A DNA stretch of 64,000 nt from Desarmillaria ectypa (GCA_030407005.1 JAUDYN010000012.1:372001-436000); one strand, 5' to 3'; counted from the stretch's first letter, positions 1 to 11,000 are shown. Notes: generated by a model from the letters alone, not told the origin. Numbers and translations: made by a program.

Positions 1-1611
1 CTTTGGAAAGAAAGAAAACACTAGAAGTGAGAGAATGAAGAGAAGTACATTTAATGCTACTCACGACAGCGTATTAACTATTCTGTCAGATACCCCTCAT
101 GACGCACCCGATGATGCATCCAGGAATCGCTGAATCCCTTGTTCTATATCGACATAATTTGTTGCCATGCGCAGCACTAGCCTAGTAGCAACTTTGAAGG
201 ACAAGGCATATCCTCACAGGTGGATCGTGGTAAGTGCTTGGCAACCTTTTCTTCAAACTATGCCATGTTAATCGACGCCCACCGTTAAATGTGCAACATC
301 TCAAGTCACTCTCAGTAATGCTATCGTCGAATTAATTTCCCAGGGTGATGCGTTGGTGAGTTGGGGCACTGAGAAGGGAGGAATCATCCAAGATCCGACA
401 GTGGATCATCGTAATGTTGCCAACGTATTTCTGGACAAGGAATCGTGGAGCACCCTGAACCAGGTGCTAGATCATGATCGAATGGGCGTATTGAAGCGCG
501 TGGATGTTGTGGTGAAGACATGGCAACAGTCGGAGGAAGTTGTGAAGGATATCGGGAACACGATTCAAGAACAAGAATCGTGTTCCTCAATGGCCAAAAG
601 TACGTTTACGAGTGCAAGACTTGGCTTAGAGTGGTATCCTGCCGGCGGTATTTCTTGAGCTTCGGAGGGCGGCGTTGACTGGCGCGGAAGAATGATGGTG
701 ATTACGGTATGTAGAGCGGCGATTCAGGAAAGAAACGATGTCTTTGGTCGTTGGCGATAAATATTTTTGGGTCAACCGGAGTAGTCGCAGGGCAGTATTG
801 ACGCCGAAAAATCAAATGCATATACCTGGATATCGATGAATATGAGATGCACAGAGAGGTGAGAGGCTAGCGTACTAGACAAAAAAAGTCACATTTTTCA
901 GTCAAGGAGCCGCAGAGATATCATATCGTTCCTTTACTCAGACCTTTAACTTTGACCATAACTGTTGGATGCAGCGGTAGGCGAAGAGACGAGCCCTGTA
1001 TATGCATAGCGACAAAAAGCATTCTTTGACAATGGACCATAAGGGTGCAGACAAGTACGCGTTTCTTCTGTTGTGCTGTTGCCATATAGACCCAGTTCCA
1101 GAGTGCAGTGTATCAGGGTGAGAGAGCTAGAAATCTATCCGGATCCATGAGTATATACACACTAGGAAGATGAAAATCACAACGCACATTGTCCGATTGC
1201 ACCTGCTCGCCACAACTGGCACCATCAGATTATTAATCCAGAATATCTGCACCGCAAAGGTAGCCTAAACTCGCACATTAAGCCAAGACTTGATAAAATT
1301 CAATATGAATCGCTATTTTGCGCATATAGACATGGTCGTAAATTGCCAGTCTTCAGGTACACCTCACAGCATTGTCGTACGCTTGAAGTGCATCATGGAG
1401 AAAGTAATGCCAATACCGCCAATGATACCCAGGTAAAGGTCGATGTCGTCCTATCAGACAGTGATAAAGCTTTGAGGATGACATGGAAGAAAGGAAGGAA
1501 GAAGCGTGGCGTGGGAACCTAATGACGTCTTTTCAAATCTGGTTCCACGGCACTTTATTTACATACCACCACCATATCGTACAGAGCTTCTTTATTTTTT
1601 TTTACCGAAAT
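1..1611. other. No confident gene; one open frame and a hairpin
   Basis: I see no recognisable gene here. The only notable open frame is on the plus strand at 353-658 (101 codons). Its composition is moderately protein-like (a stretch around DHDRMGVLKRVDVVVKTW), but it has no family motif I know. It starts near a possible acceptor (ttcccag just before 344), so it could be an exon of an unrecognised or decayed gene. A perfect 12-bp inverted repeat lies inside it at 555-586. The rest is unstructured intergenic sequence. Confidence 0.3.
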
Positions 1612-2466
1612 ATGACCACACTGAAGCATTATCCTCCCCTGGAGTCCGACCCAGAAATATTCAATGAGCTCCTGCACCGCCTCGGTGCCGATAACACCGT
1701 CAAATTCATCGATATTCTCTCCTTGGACATTGATCCTGACGTTCCCGGACCGGCACTAGCACTCATTTTTATATGCCCATACAACCTGCCTCCCCAGTCT
1801 GACCAGGAGGTACTGCAACGCGTGGCGAAGAGCCCCTTTGACCCGAGGGTATTCTGGGTCCCGCAGTCGATTCGTCATGCATGTGGGTTACACGCAATAT
1901 TGCACTCTGTGTGTAATGGTGATGCGAGGAAACATGTACGTTCGAGATTGCTGTATTTCGTCTACGTTCCTGATTCATGCGTTAGATCTTGCCAAATACA
2001 CTTCTCTCGCGTCTACTCGAAAAGGCGTCCACCTTGACTTCGAGTCTTGAGATTGCTCGCATCCTAGAGGAAGACAGTGATATCGAGGAGGTCCATTGCT
2101 CAATTGGCAGACGTGGGAGCACACCGATACCAGATGCTTCTGTGAACGCTGGAGGTCAATACCTCGCTTTCGTCCCTTTGCACGAGGTAAGAGTATATCC
2201 TTCTTTTCATTGTGTCCTCATCCCTGCATGTATTCCAGGACAAAATGACTGGAAAATGCATCGTCTACGATATCGACGGCACCCGAGCACGTCGAACTGA
2301 CAAAGAGCTCACACCAGACCAGGACGCCCTCAGCGAACCAGTCCTTGAGCTCATCCGCGATTACATCAAAGACCTAAGCGCCGAAGGGAACCTCGAGTTC
2401 AGCTTGATGGCTTTGGTAGAGGACAATACCCCACCAGAGTGTATTGGCACTGATTCATATTCCTGA
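1612..2466 (+). CDS. UCH-family (peptidase C12) ubiquitin C-terminal hydrolase-like protein, catalytic His missing
   Basis: Three exons, 1612-1935, 1986-2186 and 2239-2466, splice in phase to a 250-residue protein, the usual size for a UCHL3/Yuh1-type enzyme. These enzymes cut small adducts from the ubiquitin C-terminus. The start MTTLKHYPPLESDPE matches the family opening (W/Y-x-PLE-s-dPe). The oxyanion Gln and nucleophilic Cys are present in PQSIRHACG, and a good crossover-loop match follows (LLEKASTLT, then ARILEEDSDIEE). The catalytic Asp is in YDIDG. The family His of the LHF(I/T) motif should fall at GGQYLAFV, where Gln (codon 2157-2159) takes its place. The protein may therefore be a non-catalytic ubiquitin binder. 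An upstream in-frame ATG at 1483 adds 43 residues without family similarity, so I start at 1612. Introns are 50 and 52 nt. Confidence 0.85.
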
Positions 2467-3149
2467 AAATGAAAGTGGTTTATTCCAAATCAATTGCAAA
2501 AGCATTTTCAAGCAGTTCTAACGACACGGATATCATAATACTCTCTTCGTGCCCTTAACTAAAGGCGTTCTACTCGGCAGTCTGAACCTTCATCTGTCTT
2601 CCTTGACAGTAACCGAAACCACGCCATACCTATCTACACGTGCCCCCCGTTACGAAGCAGAGAACCTTCCTCCAAGCAACGACGAACCCACATACATTGC
2701 GGCGGCGAGAAAATAAGACCAATGCAGTTTCCTGGAATATACCAATCAGTTTTGATATACTCCTGAAGAAATTCCGGGTAGTCCAGGGAGTCTATAAACT
2801 ATGTAGTAAGGATATTTCTTAGTTGCTAGTAAAACCTGCAGGAACGGTTCAAGCAACGATCCTCCCTTGAATTGAGATGCCGTTGGAGAGCGGCGTCTGT
2901 CGCCGTGGCGCTCAGACATTCTGATGAGTTTGAAGTTGTGGTAGTCATCAAGTATATGTCAGTAATCGATCGCAATAATAGGACATTCATGAAAGGAGGC
3001 AAGCTCGGTTGAGAGTAACGTCCCATACATACTACATCTCCCATTCAGCTACCGGATAGTGGCCTTGAAGTAAGGAGAGATTCGGGGGAAAGTCATTCCG
3101 AGTTTGTACCCCAAGTGAATTTTTTGTCCGAAACTTCCATTTCCGGTCT
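2467..3149. other. Intergenic, no gene seen
   Basis: Contains the 3' flank of the UCH-like gene and the promoter side of the TatD gene. Short open frames on both strands here overlap each other and show no motif. Confidence 0.4.
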
Positions 3150-4328
3150 ATGCTGCGACTTGCTTCCCGCCCCATCGTCCTTCGCGTCTCCCATCTACGG
3201 TCCTTCGCAACTACCTCCGTCGCCATGGGCAAGAACAACAAGAAGAAAAGCTCTCGCCCTCCTCACGACCTAATGACCTCCGGCTTCCCCCAACACGCGT
3301 CGGCCTCCCAGTCCTCGATAATCGACACTCATACGCATCTTCTCTCTACATTTGCTTTGTATCGCTCAAAATACCCTGAAGGGCAGTATGAGACTGTGTT
3401 TGACTTTGTCAAGGGCGTGTATGCGGGTAAGGGAGTAGGGACGATAGTCGATGTATGGTGTGAACCAGAAGTGTTCATGCGAGGGACGTGGAAGGCGTTG
3501 GCAGATGGGAAATGGGAGGGCATCGAGTATCGATTCGTTATCGGTGCGTCCCTTCATTTCTATTTCTACTATCTTGCTAACTCACAATCAGGCGTTCACC
3601 CGTACGTTCAGCGAATACAAACCTGGCTCTCGTCGCGATAATTTCCATTCAGACACGAAGCAAAATCGTATACCCCTGCTGTGGAATCCGAGATTCTCAC
3701 TGCACTGTCGCATCCGTCTTGTGTCGGTCTGGGTGAGATCGGGTTGGATTACCATTACACGCTCTCGCCACCAGATGTCCAACAAAGAGTATTCGCCCAG
3801 CAACTACGTATAGCAGTAGATCGTGGAATCCCTATCACGGTGCATACACGAGAAGCTGAAGAAGACACAGAGAGAATCATGAAGGAAATCGTGCCCAAGG
3901 ACCACCGGGTACATCTTTCTCTCTGTTGACGTGGACAGGGCTGACTATATGCGTAACAACAGGTCCACATCCACTGCTTCACCGACACCCCTGCCTTTGG
4001 CCTCCGCCTCCTCGAGTCCTTCCCAAACCTTCACATCGGCGTGACGGGCGTCGTCTGCTATGCATCAAATATCAACACCGCTGAGCTCCTCAAGCAGATG
4101 ACCGCTACCGATAACAAGCGGTTCCTGCTGGAAACTGATGCACCGTACATGGTCCCGGCAAACGTGTATGATGCGCTGGAGCCCAGGCAGTCCAGGCTCC
4201 CATTCTCCCATTCGTTGATGATTCCCTGGACGGCAGAGTTCGCGGCGGGCATCATGGGCAACGGCTGGGATACAGTGCGTGTTCTGGATATAGCGAGGGA
4301 AGGTGCCAGGAACGTGTATGGGGTGTGA
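3150..4328 (+). CDS. TatD-family metal-dependent deoxyribonuclease
   Basis: Four exons, 3150-3543, 3592-3601, 3653-3908 and 3963-4328, give 341 residues. TatD proteins are TIM-barrel metal-dependent 3'-5' exonucleases linked to DNA repair and apoptotic DNA degradation. All hallmarks are present in order: IIDTHTHL (first metal-binding His pair), GVHPHEAK (across two introns), GLGEIGLDYHY, ITVHTREAEED, VHIHCFTDTP and LLETDAPY. The first 25 residues (MLRLASRPIVLRVSHLRSFA) are Arg/Ser-rich without acids and resemble a mitochondrial presequence; a second Met (MGKNNKKK) could give a cytosolic form. Exon 2 is only 10 nt and encodes the core of the GVHP motif, but it is needed to keep the frame. The product ends NVYGV, the normal family end. 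Confidence 0.92.
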
Positions 4329-6539
4329 TGTAAGGGATTATCATATGTTTAGATCTATGCCGGGAGCTCATCTCAGCGGGACCAGATACGACAGGAAGAA
4401 AACATCATTAGATACGACATAATACATCTAGACTTGAGGCTCAACCAAAGTTCTACCTCTGAGGTCGGCCGGTTACTATCACCTAAAGTAAAGCGAAACA
4501 CAGTCACTGGTTGAATATATTGCCTATCCATTTATCCATTTCGTAGGCTGTACCGATATACTTGCCAATAACAGTATCGCTTCCAACAGGTAATTCAAAA
4601 CCAAAGTTCCATAGAATGACAAAGAGCACGGCCTAAACAACCGGATCCTCAGCGAAAATTGTACTCCCCTCAAGAATTCTACTTAGCTTGAACTTGGCTA
4701 AAGTGAACGTCTTCCCAAGAAAACGTTGGAGCCGCCTGCCTCCATGTGTGAGTTGGATGCCAGATAAAGGGCTGCTGTGGATCGCGTTTGTGGAAATGCT
4801 GAACACGGTGAAAGGTGCTGACTGTGTATCAAAGTGAGAAGTGCTACACACCACACACAACTCCGTAATTGCGGTTCGAAGTGGGTAAGGTACACCTGGG
4901 CTCAAAGTCTATACTGTTCTTTGTAGTTGCAGGTAGCAATAGATGTATGCTTTGAATTGAATATACTGTGCAACACCAATCTAAATGCAATACATTACTG
5001 AACACAATCTTAACTAATACAGGTGGACTGCCTGGTGCAGATTCGGAACTTGTGCTGGCTGCCTGGTGCAGTGTCTGAGCTGATACTGTCTGCCTGGTCG
5101 CAAATTTACTTGCACTGACTTATTCTGAACTGTATCTCGGGTCTGTCTGGCTGTTCTAGTTTGTACTATTGCCTTCTTGACTTGGTCTGACACACTCAAA
5201 GTGACCAGGTCACAAAATACTATTCCAGGTGAGTCTATGACTCAAAGCTCTTAGCCAATAAACCTGTACCATTCACTAGGTAGCATTTCAGGGGCTAAAA
5301 AACCTATCCTCCAGCTCGTTACATACACAGTATTTATGTTATTCTACTCTATCTATATTTCCAATCCTCTCTTGAACTATCTATATTCTTGCTGATAGAG
5401 CCAGGTGGGTATGAGCTTACCTCTTGGCAGATATGAGCTCATAGCCTGGCTACCAGGTAAACCTCTGGTTTCCATGACCCAGTGTGCCTGCTTATTGTTC
5501 CATGTCTTATCTGTGATCTGGTAGAGCCTACTGGTTCTAGGGTTTTGCCCTTCCTTCACCTGGCATGCCAACCACCAGCCTTGCTATTTTTACTCTCAGG
5601 CCAATGGCATCAGATGGCCATAGCTGCCACAATGCCAACTTAGCAGGCTCCACATGCATTGGTTAGTCTGGACCTCCAGTCTTATGGGCTGAATCACCAG
5701 CCTTCTACCCAAGATTCTAATATCCTATGATTGAGTTCACCTGGTGTGATAAGCCACTTACTGTGTTTTCCTTGCTATACCATGCTCTCTCAGTTACTGG
5801 TACAGTCTGTAGATAGTATGTGTATTGTTCAGAATCATATTGTATATGACATGCACTTGGGGGTACATCAGGAAAGCATATCAACAGCCACTAGTGTTTA
5901 ACACTGGCGTTTTTCAATCGCCCTGACACTGCCCTTGGAAGTAATTAAGCCACATCAGCAGGGGAAATGTTAACTTACTAGAGATTTGGTCACAGTTGTC
6001 CTCACCTCATTGACATCTGCATAATTCAGTGAGTAGTGTCTACCAAGTATGATTGAATTTGACTGTAAATATGTGGCAGAGCCTGCATACTGAATATATC
6101 CACCTCAATGGGCTTACTATTCATGAAAGGAATGAGGAACATAATAGTCCATTACGGAACCATCACTCCCTTTCAATATCTACAATAGCACCCCCTTGGA
6201 GAATATGGCAGAAAGTGGGATATAAATTTAATATACTCCACAATGCATAACAGTCCTTTGATTCCAAAGCTGGCACAACAGATCTTTCGCACTGCTACAT
6301 AGGCCCGGACTTTTCCTCCGAAATAGCCAATACAAACCCATCGTACTATTCCGTTATTGGGTGAAGGACCATCATAGTACAGTGAATATCAGTGAGAATC
6401 CTCTTAATTATCGCTGGAACGAGAATGTTCAAAGCATCGTCAGAAGTGTTGAGATTTTTAATCGGACGGGTCAGTAACAAGAAGGCGTTGTATATTTATC
6501 TTTTCCAAAAACACCGCTGGTCACACTCCGCATGTGGGA
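4329..6539. other. Gene-free stretch with a CpG-poor probable transposon relic (about 4930-6300)
   Basis: No intact gene. From about 4930 to 6300 the sequence changes character: CpG becomes rare, CCTGGT/CCAGGT words are common (three near-repeats of ctgcctggtgca between 5026 and 5100), and every frame is short. That composition resembles the copia element at 19.5-24.4 kb rather than the neighbouring genes, so I read it as an old mobile-element remnant. No terminal repeats or conserved protein domain could be recognised. Confidence 0.35.
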
Positions 6540-7868
6540 TTAGTCGAGATGCATTTTGAACAGCATATATAGTAGTGTCATTTCCCCACATGCTGGGCAG
6601 CGCGACGTAGATGCTACCTTCTCGGTTATGCATCTACGATGTCCTCAGGATGGGTCCCTCCGCGTAAATACACAGGTAGAATTACATACCTCTTGCAGAA
6701 GACGTGTCCACATGTAGTTGCGGTTGTCTCACGGCATGGATTAGCCATGCAAGAGCGGCAATGGAGGGAAATGACGCGATGACTATTGGGAAGTGTATTC
6801 CCCGAGACGGAAACGGGAAGGGATGGTCTAGTACTGAAAGTGACCGATGCGTTTCCGATGCTAGTAATCAAGTACTCAATGAGGTTTATTACTGGTATTA
6901 GAGTGAATGCGAGAATGCTTACCAGTTGTTGTCGTCATCGAATGGGTTGAATATGAATTGGGGCCGCGCAGTGGAGGGTGGTTCCTCGACGAGGTTTCGG
7001 ACCATCGCCTCGTTGGCCTTTTCTTGCTCATTCTGCCAGATCTCGACCGTCGTATTTAAGCTAGCGTACGTGAGTCGCAAGACTACGCACCATGTAAGGA
7101 TACCGAAGACTTTTCATAGATGTTGCATAAGACTGGAACTAGGTGTGCTTGATTCAGGACTTGGAATCGATTCGACGAAACGGGACGGCGCACCCTCATG
7201 GCGCAGAAATGCATAGTCTTGACGTGCTGGAGTTGCAGATTAGCGTCTATAAGAACGAGCGAACGATAACGAAAAATGATTACCTCGATGTATTCTCTCT
7301 CGCCAGCGAACCCCACGGGTTCTTGACACCACTCACACTTCGGGTGCACCACAGAATCCGAGTAATGCTCTTTGACATCGCTGACTACACGGCGGCACTT
7401 GACACAATAAGATTCAGCGTGCGTCGTTTTGCAGTGCTACATGAAAAATAAGTGGACATGAATAAATGAGAGTGAATGATATACCAAGGTGAATTCCGCG
7501 TCGCCCTCAAATCCTGGGGTGTCTGGGCATAGCTCACAGGTGGGGTGGCGCGGGGAGTCCTTGAGGTGCTGTGAGAGTTCATGTTCGTACATCGTGATCC
7601 TGCAGATGAAGCAAGTGACACGGGGATGGACGTCGTCGTGGTGCTATAGATAGGTTGAATAGGAACTCGCTGGGAACCCGTCATGGATGAAGCGACTTAC
7701 AGTATCACATAGATCCTGGTTTCGGAATCCTCGACCGCAGACGAAGCAGTTGGGGTGGTTCGGCGAGCCGCGGTAGTGCTCGTCAAGAGAGGTTTGGGAC
7801 TTGAATGCCCGCTCGCAATCTTCGCATGAAAATAAGCGGTGTGCTAGAGGGGGTGCAGGTAAGTACAT
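6540..7868 (-). CDS. C2H2-like zinc-finger protein with C-terminal C3HC4 RING
   Basis: Eight exons on the minus strand (7868-7701, 7643-7485, 7436-7284, 7226-7194, 7138-7104, 7060-6923, 6860-6690, 6633-6540) join in phase to 316 residues. The N-terminal half carries successive Cys/His pairs (FSCEDCERAF, HPNCFVCGRGF, VTCFICRIT, HPTCELCPD, SYCVKCRRV, HPKCEWCQE then EHVKTMH), the repeated C2H2 layout common in agaricomycetes. A linker IWQNEQEKANEAM follows, then a RING: HCRSCMANPC, TTCGHVFCKRC and RCPACGE, with the Cys/His spacing of C3HC4. RING domains usually act as E3 ubiquitin ligases, so a nuclear or cytoplasmic E3 role is inferred. The final RING Cys pair sits in the last exon and is visible only after splicing. 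The start at 7868 is the first Met of exon 1; an extra upstream exon cannot be excluded. Confidence 0.75.
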
Positions 7869-9347
7869 GACTTGGGTAGTAGCTGAGGGAGGATTCTGGC
7901 TCGCATTGCTTTCATATAGGAAAGAAAGGAAAACTTGTTGATCGGGGGCGTGATCGCGCTTAGCCGAGGTGATCTGCAGGACGGTAACGCGTTTTCCATA
8001 AATGCGTACTACAATGTTAATGGTTGACTCATAGTAGAGTGGCGGACGTGGTCATTGGCAGAAACTCGATCGAATACAAAAGTGCCTACTCGGAACCGGC
8101 ATCGGGAATCGGCGTTCTTGAGGAGAAGCAAAAGACAAATCGGGGTGTTTGACGAATTTTATTTTGTCAGGCTCAGATTGGAGGGGAAAGCCACTGGCAG
8201 AGGAGATATGATTACAGTGAGGTACCACCAGTCACGACCTTGCGGTTTAGGGAGGTTGCAGCGATAGTCGTGTGAATCCCACTATTGCTACTATGAAACA
8301 AGTTCAAAAGAATTGTGTTTACCATAAAGCGGACAAGAAAAGTTGACGCAACGTGAGAAAGAAGAAAGCCAGTTCACTGATAGAGAAGTGGGAATTCGTC
8401 GCATCCGTACTAGTCCCGGTACCTAAAGAACAGAAGAAGACACATCAGATCCCACCTTGAAAATCTCCGACGGGGATCCAATACAATGTCGGACGTACTT
8501 GAATTCCTTGAAGAACATGAATGTCTATGTTTGAAGTGCATGGTCATGCTAAAGAAGATGCCCATTTGCCTTTGTGAACCATGCGGGTTTAACGAGTATC
8601 TTTCGATTTGAATTTTTTTTGTGTTACGAGAGTTGGCAACAAACGCACATATAGTATTTCGGTCACTTTTTCAGCCATGCAAGCGCCTGTGGAGGTCAAA
8701 GACAGGTACAAGCGGAGTCCAAGAAAAAGAACAAAAGACGGCCCGATATTCCGCTTATCCTGAGGTTTTATTCCCACGCTGCACCTCTCCCTTTGGCTAC
8801 ACGCGGCATACCGTGCTATATATCTGGACCTACAATATTCCCAATGTATCGTGTATACACACCGAATTATGCAACTACACTGTCATTACGAAAATCCAAG
8901 AGATGCAAGGGCCTCTACCCATTTTCCAACACTCGAGGAACATTGAACGTTGAAGTACCACTTTAAGGAGTGACCGGTGGTGTTGGAAATTAGTGCGTAT
9001 CTTTTCTATCTTCAAGGCTTGTATATGGATAGAATATCGTGCTCCCTATCTTGTCTTACAGCTAAGAGAAAGACTGTTTTACGGCAGTCATCGCTTGATG
9101 CAGACATCGAGTATCCGAGTTCAAGGCGGATTCGAGACGTAATCGACTCTGGTAGCTGTAACAGGCTTTTACCTCGTTCTCAATCATTGCCGTCGAGGTA
9201 CTTGATATCGCAGGTCGGTTCGTTTCAAAGTACAAGCTCGGATTGAAGAAATTCTGGATAATATACAGAGCAAATTCGAGCGTGGACGCTGCTCATGCAT
9301 GCTCTGAAAGGATCGCTCCCAGAAAAAAATCATTCTCTACTCGCTCC
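7869..9347. other. Intergenic; no confident gene
   Basis: No recognisable coding exon apart from a short Cys-rich open frame (8486-8611, listed separately). Several frames of 60-110 codons occur on both strands but lack motifs and overlap one another. Confidence 0.35.
8486..8611 (+). CDS. Possible 41-residue Cys-rich micro-ORF
   Basis: ATG-initiated frame of 41 codons, MSDVLEFLEEHECL followed by two matching blocks, CLCLKC and CLCEPC, separated by MVMLKKMPI. The paired C-x-C-x2-C pattern could bind a metal such as Zn or Cu, or reflect chance. There is no signal peptide and no recognised family. It starts just after a purine-rich stretch and ends in a TGA followed by a T-rich run. I cannot tell whether it is expressed or is an exon of a larger gene. 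Confidence 0.2.
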   Translation: MSDVLEFLEEHECLCLKCMVMLKKMPICLCEPCGFNEYLSI

Positions 9348-9977
9348 CTACATCTCCTCCTCGTCCATTGATCCCTCCTCGTCCATTGGTTCCTCTTCAT
9401 CCATAGAAGTAGAGTCAACAGTGTCTGAGGATAATTCTCTGCCCCTCGAACTCGAAGGTAACGACGATTCACCCCCGAGAGAAGAGTCGCCGCTCAGAGA
9501 AGAGCCGCTGCTAGAAGGGTCTTCTCTCAGAGGCAGTTCAGAATTAAGCCCGCCACCAGACCGGCACTTGCAGGTGTACTTCTCTCCCCCTGCTGCACCT
9601 CCCTTTTCACCTAAAGTATCACCCGAATTTGGTCCCGAACCCGAGGAATCTCTGGTGCGACGCCCTATAGATGTTGATGTACCCTGGGAAGAATCCGACC
9701 CACTACCACCCATGCCCTTCGTGCCTTGCACAGGCTTGCAGGTACACGTCAGAGTCTTTTGCGATGGGGGTTCCGACATGTCCATGCCCGAGTCTGAATT
9801 TCCACCAAGACCGGAGCTGGTATCGCCGGCAGCACCGGTGCTACCGCTATGGCTGCCAGTCTTAGTGGAAGTAGCGGTCCGCGCGACGATGCTGTGGGAG
9901 TTCTCCATGGCGGGCATGGCGTTGGCGGCTGCGAGGCTGAGCGCGATGACAAGGAAGGAGATTGAGATGGGCTGCAT
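9348..9977 (-). CDS. Small secreted Ser/Gly-rich protein with two Cys-x-Cys motifs and an acidic repeat tail
   Basis: Intronless frame of 209 residues from the ATG at 9977. I chose this start over the in-frame ATG at 10049 because MQPISISFLVIALSLAAANA is a typical signal peptide with an Ala-x-Ala-type end. The mature part is low-complexity Ser/Gly/Asp-rich with exactly four Cys in two copies of Thr-Cys-x-Cys (LTCTCKPV and YTCKCRSG). The C-terminus is an imperfect repeat of a Met-Asp-Glu-Glu(-Glu) unit. A TATAAAAGG box lies about 100 nt upstream. No known family. The motif is shared with the neighbouring secreted ORF at 10722-11000, so the two are probably paralogues. Secretion is inferred; a hydrophilic wall-associated or effector-like role is possible but unproven. 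Confidence 0.65.
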   Translation of the reverse strand: MQPISISFLVIALSLAAANAMPAMENSHSIVARTATSTKTGSHSGSTGAAGDTSSGLGGNSDSGMDMSEPPSQKTLTCTCKPVQGTKGMGGSGSDSSQGTSTSIGRRTRDSSGSGPNSGDTLGEKGGAAGGEKYTCKCRSGGGLNSELPLREDPSSSGSSLSGDSSLGGESSLPSSSRGRELSSDTVDSTSMDEEEPMDEEGSMDEEEM

Positions 9978-10076
9978 GGTGGAGAGGGTGCGATGAAGAG
10001 GAGTGCTTTGTTTTCTATCCCTGGCCGGCAGGGAAGATGTGAACGTCAAGTTGGAGTATTGTGTTGCATGGAGGGG

Positions 10077-10085
10077 CCTTTTATA
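10077..10085 (-). promoter_or_regulatory. TATA box of the secreted-protein gene
   Basis: Reads TATAAAAGG on the minus strand, 100-108 nt upstream of the ATG at 9977, a plausible core promoter distance for a fungal gene. Confidence 0.45.
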
Positions 10086-10721
10086 CGATTTCGACCGGAC
10101 AACGATAAATGGCGGCGGTGCGGTAGGGTGTGGAGAGCACCATCAGCAACTGTGATGGGTGTACTGCATCACGATCGTCCCTCGGATGAAACATAGAGAT
10201 ATCACTGCATATATGCGGTCAGTTGTTCATTCCACTGGTGTCGCTAAACTTTTCTTGACTCATGATACATCTGCAGACCAAATAAAGAAACTTAAGAGGC
10301 CAACACTTTTCTCTCTCGATGTTGCTCCTCCGCGCTACGACTTTCAATGCCGTCCATAACAACTAAGCGTGATGATCACTGCCCGGCCATAGCCTTAATC
10401 TATCATCACCTCCTGTTATTTCATCTCCTGCTGCCAAGTCCCCAAGTGAACTACGGCCCAAGAACACTAAGGTCAGCCAGCCCTTTGATACTAGTCCACC
10501 TGCATTCGCGAGGCCGGACGCGTTGTTTAACTATACCAAGCTGAAAAGCTGCCTGTTACATCCCTTACCTCTCTCTGCGCACGAGACACCTATGTTCAAG
10601 TCCCAGTTCGCCGAGCTCATAGTTCTTGCGTTAACAGCATCATTCCAATCTGCTAGGTACGAAAGCATCATGGTTTCACGATATACACAACTAAACTATC
10701 TCTCGTAGATCATCCTCTCAT

Positions 10722-11000
10722 TCACGCCGTCGTCCTGATGGGCACCCCAATATGTGCCTTGACAGTGGCGCTACTTGACTTGAGTGTACACGTACAAGTG
10801 TACTCCTCGCCCGTTTCCCCATCTAATTCTATCACCCTTCCTATACCTAACGGCAATGCGCCACTGGATGAAGAAACTGTGGTGGTACTGTCGGGGGAGG
10901 CTGTGGTGAGGTTTGTTTTCGTTGTCGAGCTATTTTGCCTGCCCCCGAGCCTGACTGCGCTCGCGAGCGCTGAAATGAGGAAAGGGATCCCAATGCGCAT
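10722..11000 (-). CDS. Second small secreted Cys-x-Cys protein (92 residues)
   Basis: Start chosen at 11000, an internal Met of a longer open frame (11168), because MRIGIPFLISALASAVRLGG looks like a signal peptide. The mature part is Ser/Thr-rich (TTKTNLTTASPDSTTTVSSSS), followed by EEYTCTCTLKSSS, the same Tyr/Leu-Thr-Cys-x-Cys motif seen twice in the protein encoded at 9348-9977 on the same strand about 0.75 kb away. Both genes are intronless. The shared motif, architecture and orientation point to tandem divergence from one ancestor. No known domain; function unknown. Without the neighbour I would rate it lower. Confidence 0.45.
   Translation of the reverse strand: MRIGIPFLISALASAVRLGGRQNSSTTKTNLTTASPDSTTTVSSSSGALPLGIGRVIELDGETGEEYTCTCTLKSSSATVKAHIGVPIRTTA

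Noticed and set aside
9295..9996. 233-codon plus-strand open frame
   Set aside because: It is the antisense of the secreted Ser/Gly-rich gene at 9348-9977. The minus strand has the signal peptide, paired Cys motifs and TATA box; the plus frame is Ser/Pro-rich only because of the complementary repeats.
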